From Bacteroidales bacterium (GTDB taxonomy: Bacteria; Bacteroidota; Bacteroidia; Bacteroidales; ML635J-15), in the NCBI GenBank assembly GCA_031275085.1, contig JAISPG010000078.1:1-64000 (forward strand): 64,000 nucleotides of DNA. The letters are read 5' to 3'. The position numbers and the translations under genes are program-made. A model generated the notes under the pieces. It had not been told where the DNA came from, made no database searches, and saw only the letters and a list, made by a program, of their open reading frames with translations. Below are positions 63,527-64,000 of the stretch, in pieces (within the stretch, counting starts at the first letter, position 1; each line of letters begins with the position of its first letter).

Positions 63527-64000
63527 ATGAAACTTTCACCAGATTTTTTTAATCGTGATGTTCTGGATGTTGCTCCGGATCTTATCGGCAAAATACTGGT
63601 CAGAAAATTTGATGATAATACCGAATTAAGATTAAGAATAACGGAAACAGAAGCATACAGAGGTCAGGAAGATAAAGCATGCCATGCACATAAAGGCAGG
63701 ACTCCCAGAACAGAAACAATGTTTATGGAATTCGGAACGATTTATATTTATCTTATATATGGTATGTACTGGATGCTGAATATTGTCACAGAAAAGGAAG
63801 AAATTCCCCAGGCTGTACTCATACGTGCATTAGAAGGATTTGATGGTCCGGGTAAACTTACACGTAAAATTAAAATCGACAAAACATTTAATAATACGCA
63901 TATTTGTAATAATAATAATTTACATATAGAAGATGACGGATACATACCCGAAATTGTTACCGCTCCCAGAATAGGAATAGATTATGCGGGAAAGGAATGG
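63527..64000 (+). CDS. DNA-3-methyladenine glycosylase (cut by window end)
   Basis: An open frame from the ATG at 63527 runs off the right edge (158 codons visible). It matches the alkyladenine glycosylase (MPG/AAG) family: FFNRDVLDVAPDLIGKILV at the start, then ITETEAYRGQEDKACHAHKG with the catalytic Glu, YIYLIYGMYWMLNIV, and VLIRALEGFDGPGKLT. The enzyme removes 3-methyladenine and other alkylated bases in base-excision repair. It follows the deaminase gene by 7 bp. Confidence 0.93.
   Translation, partial: MKLSPDFFNRDVLDVAPDLIGKILVRKFDDNTELRLRITETEAYRGQEDKACHAHKGRTPRTETMFMEFGTIYIYLIYGMYWMLNIVTEKEEIPQAVLIRALEGFDGPGKLTRKIKIDKTFNNTHICNNNNLHIEDDGYIPEIVTAPRIGIDYAGKEW

Overview
The window looks like chromosome from a member of the phylum Bacteroidota, probably a Bacteroidales or Marinilabiliales relative. 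The DNA is strongly AT-rich. Recognisable promoters have the Bacteroidota form TTTG-N19/20-TAnnTTTG and ribosome-binding sites are A-rich. The proteome is also typical: a SprB-repeat protein with a type B type IX secretion (T9SS) sorting domain, a SusC-like TonB receptor followed by a very large exported protein and a PorV/PorQ-like barrel, a Bacteroidota-type Cmr CRISPR module, and many exported proteins of unknown role. I cannot name the species.

Layout. 1-406: the last 36 codons of an IS110-family transposase and short GC-rich direct repeats. 407-4020: GtrA membrane protein, a padR-pspC envelope-stress operon with visible operators, and a methyltransferase. 4199-6973: a SprB-repeat surface protein. 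7225-11953: housekeeping genes (serS, a TPR protein, ruvC, a HIT protein, greA). 12182-21326: a three-gene outer-membrane operon (TonB receptor, 1433-aa exported protein, PorV-like protein). 21490-29731: a Lys-rich exported protein, a Rieske-like lipoprotein with altered ligands, ahcY, ribF, a thioredoxin-fold lipoprotein without its cysteines, an M1 peptidase with a probable C-terminal barrel, and lpxH.

29869-40942 is the most unusual part: a compact type III-B CRISPR-Cas locus, all read leftwards. It holds cas6, a small nucleotidyltransferase (MNT fold), a 590-aa membrane protein that looks like a HEPN-like + SLATT + S-4TM fusion, cmr1 to cmr6, a leader, and an array of 18 repeats and 17 spacers. 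The Cas10 (Cmr2) has an intact GGDD motif but no visible HD nuclease domain. That makes a nucleotide-signalling mode likely, with the membrane protein as the best candidate effector. No cas1, cas2, CARF nuclease or CorA is present in the window. I know of no described system with this MNT plus HEPN-SLATT-4TM pair inside a Cmr operon, and I rank it as the main candidate for something new.

41437-64000 returns to ordinary chromosome: a lipoprotein-type peptide deformylase, a 2-hydroxyacid dehydrogenase, a sirtuin, a membrane protein, alanine dehydrogenase, the rimP-nusA-infB operon, dusB, a peroxiredoxin behind a perfect 32-nt palindrome, a DUF486 protein, a SulP transporter, lptB, tRNA-Pro(TGG), an MltD-like transglycosylase, a 920-aa membrane-anchored protein with a propeller-like tail, an O-antigen ligase-like protein, a guanine-deaminase-type enzyme, and the start of a 3-methyladenine DNA glycosylase cut by the window end. 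All calls come from reading the sequence by eye; no database search was run.
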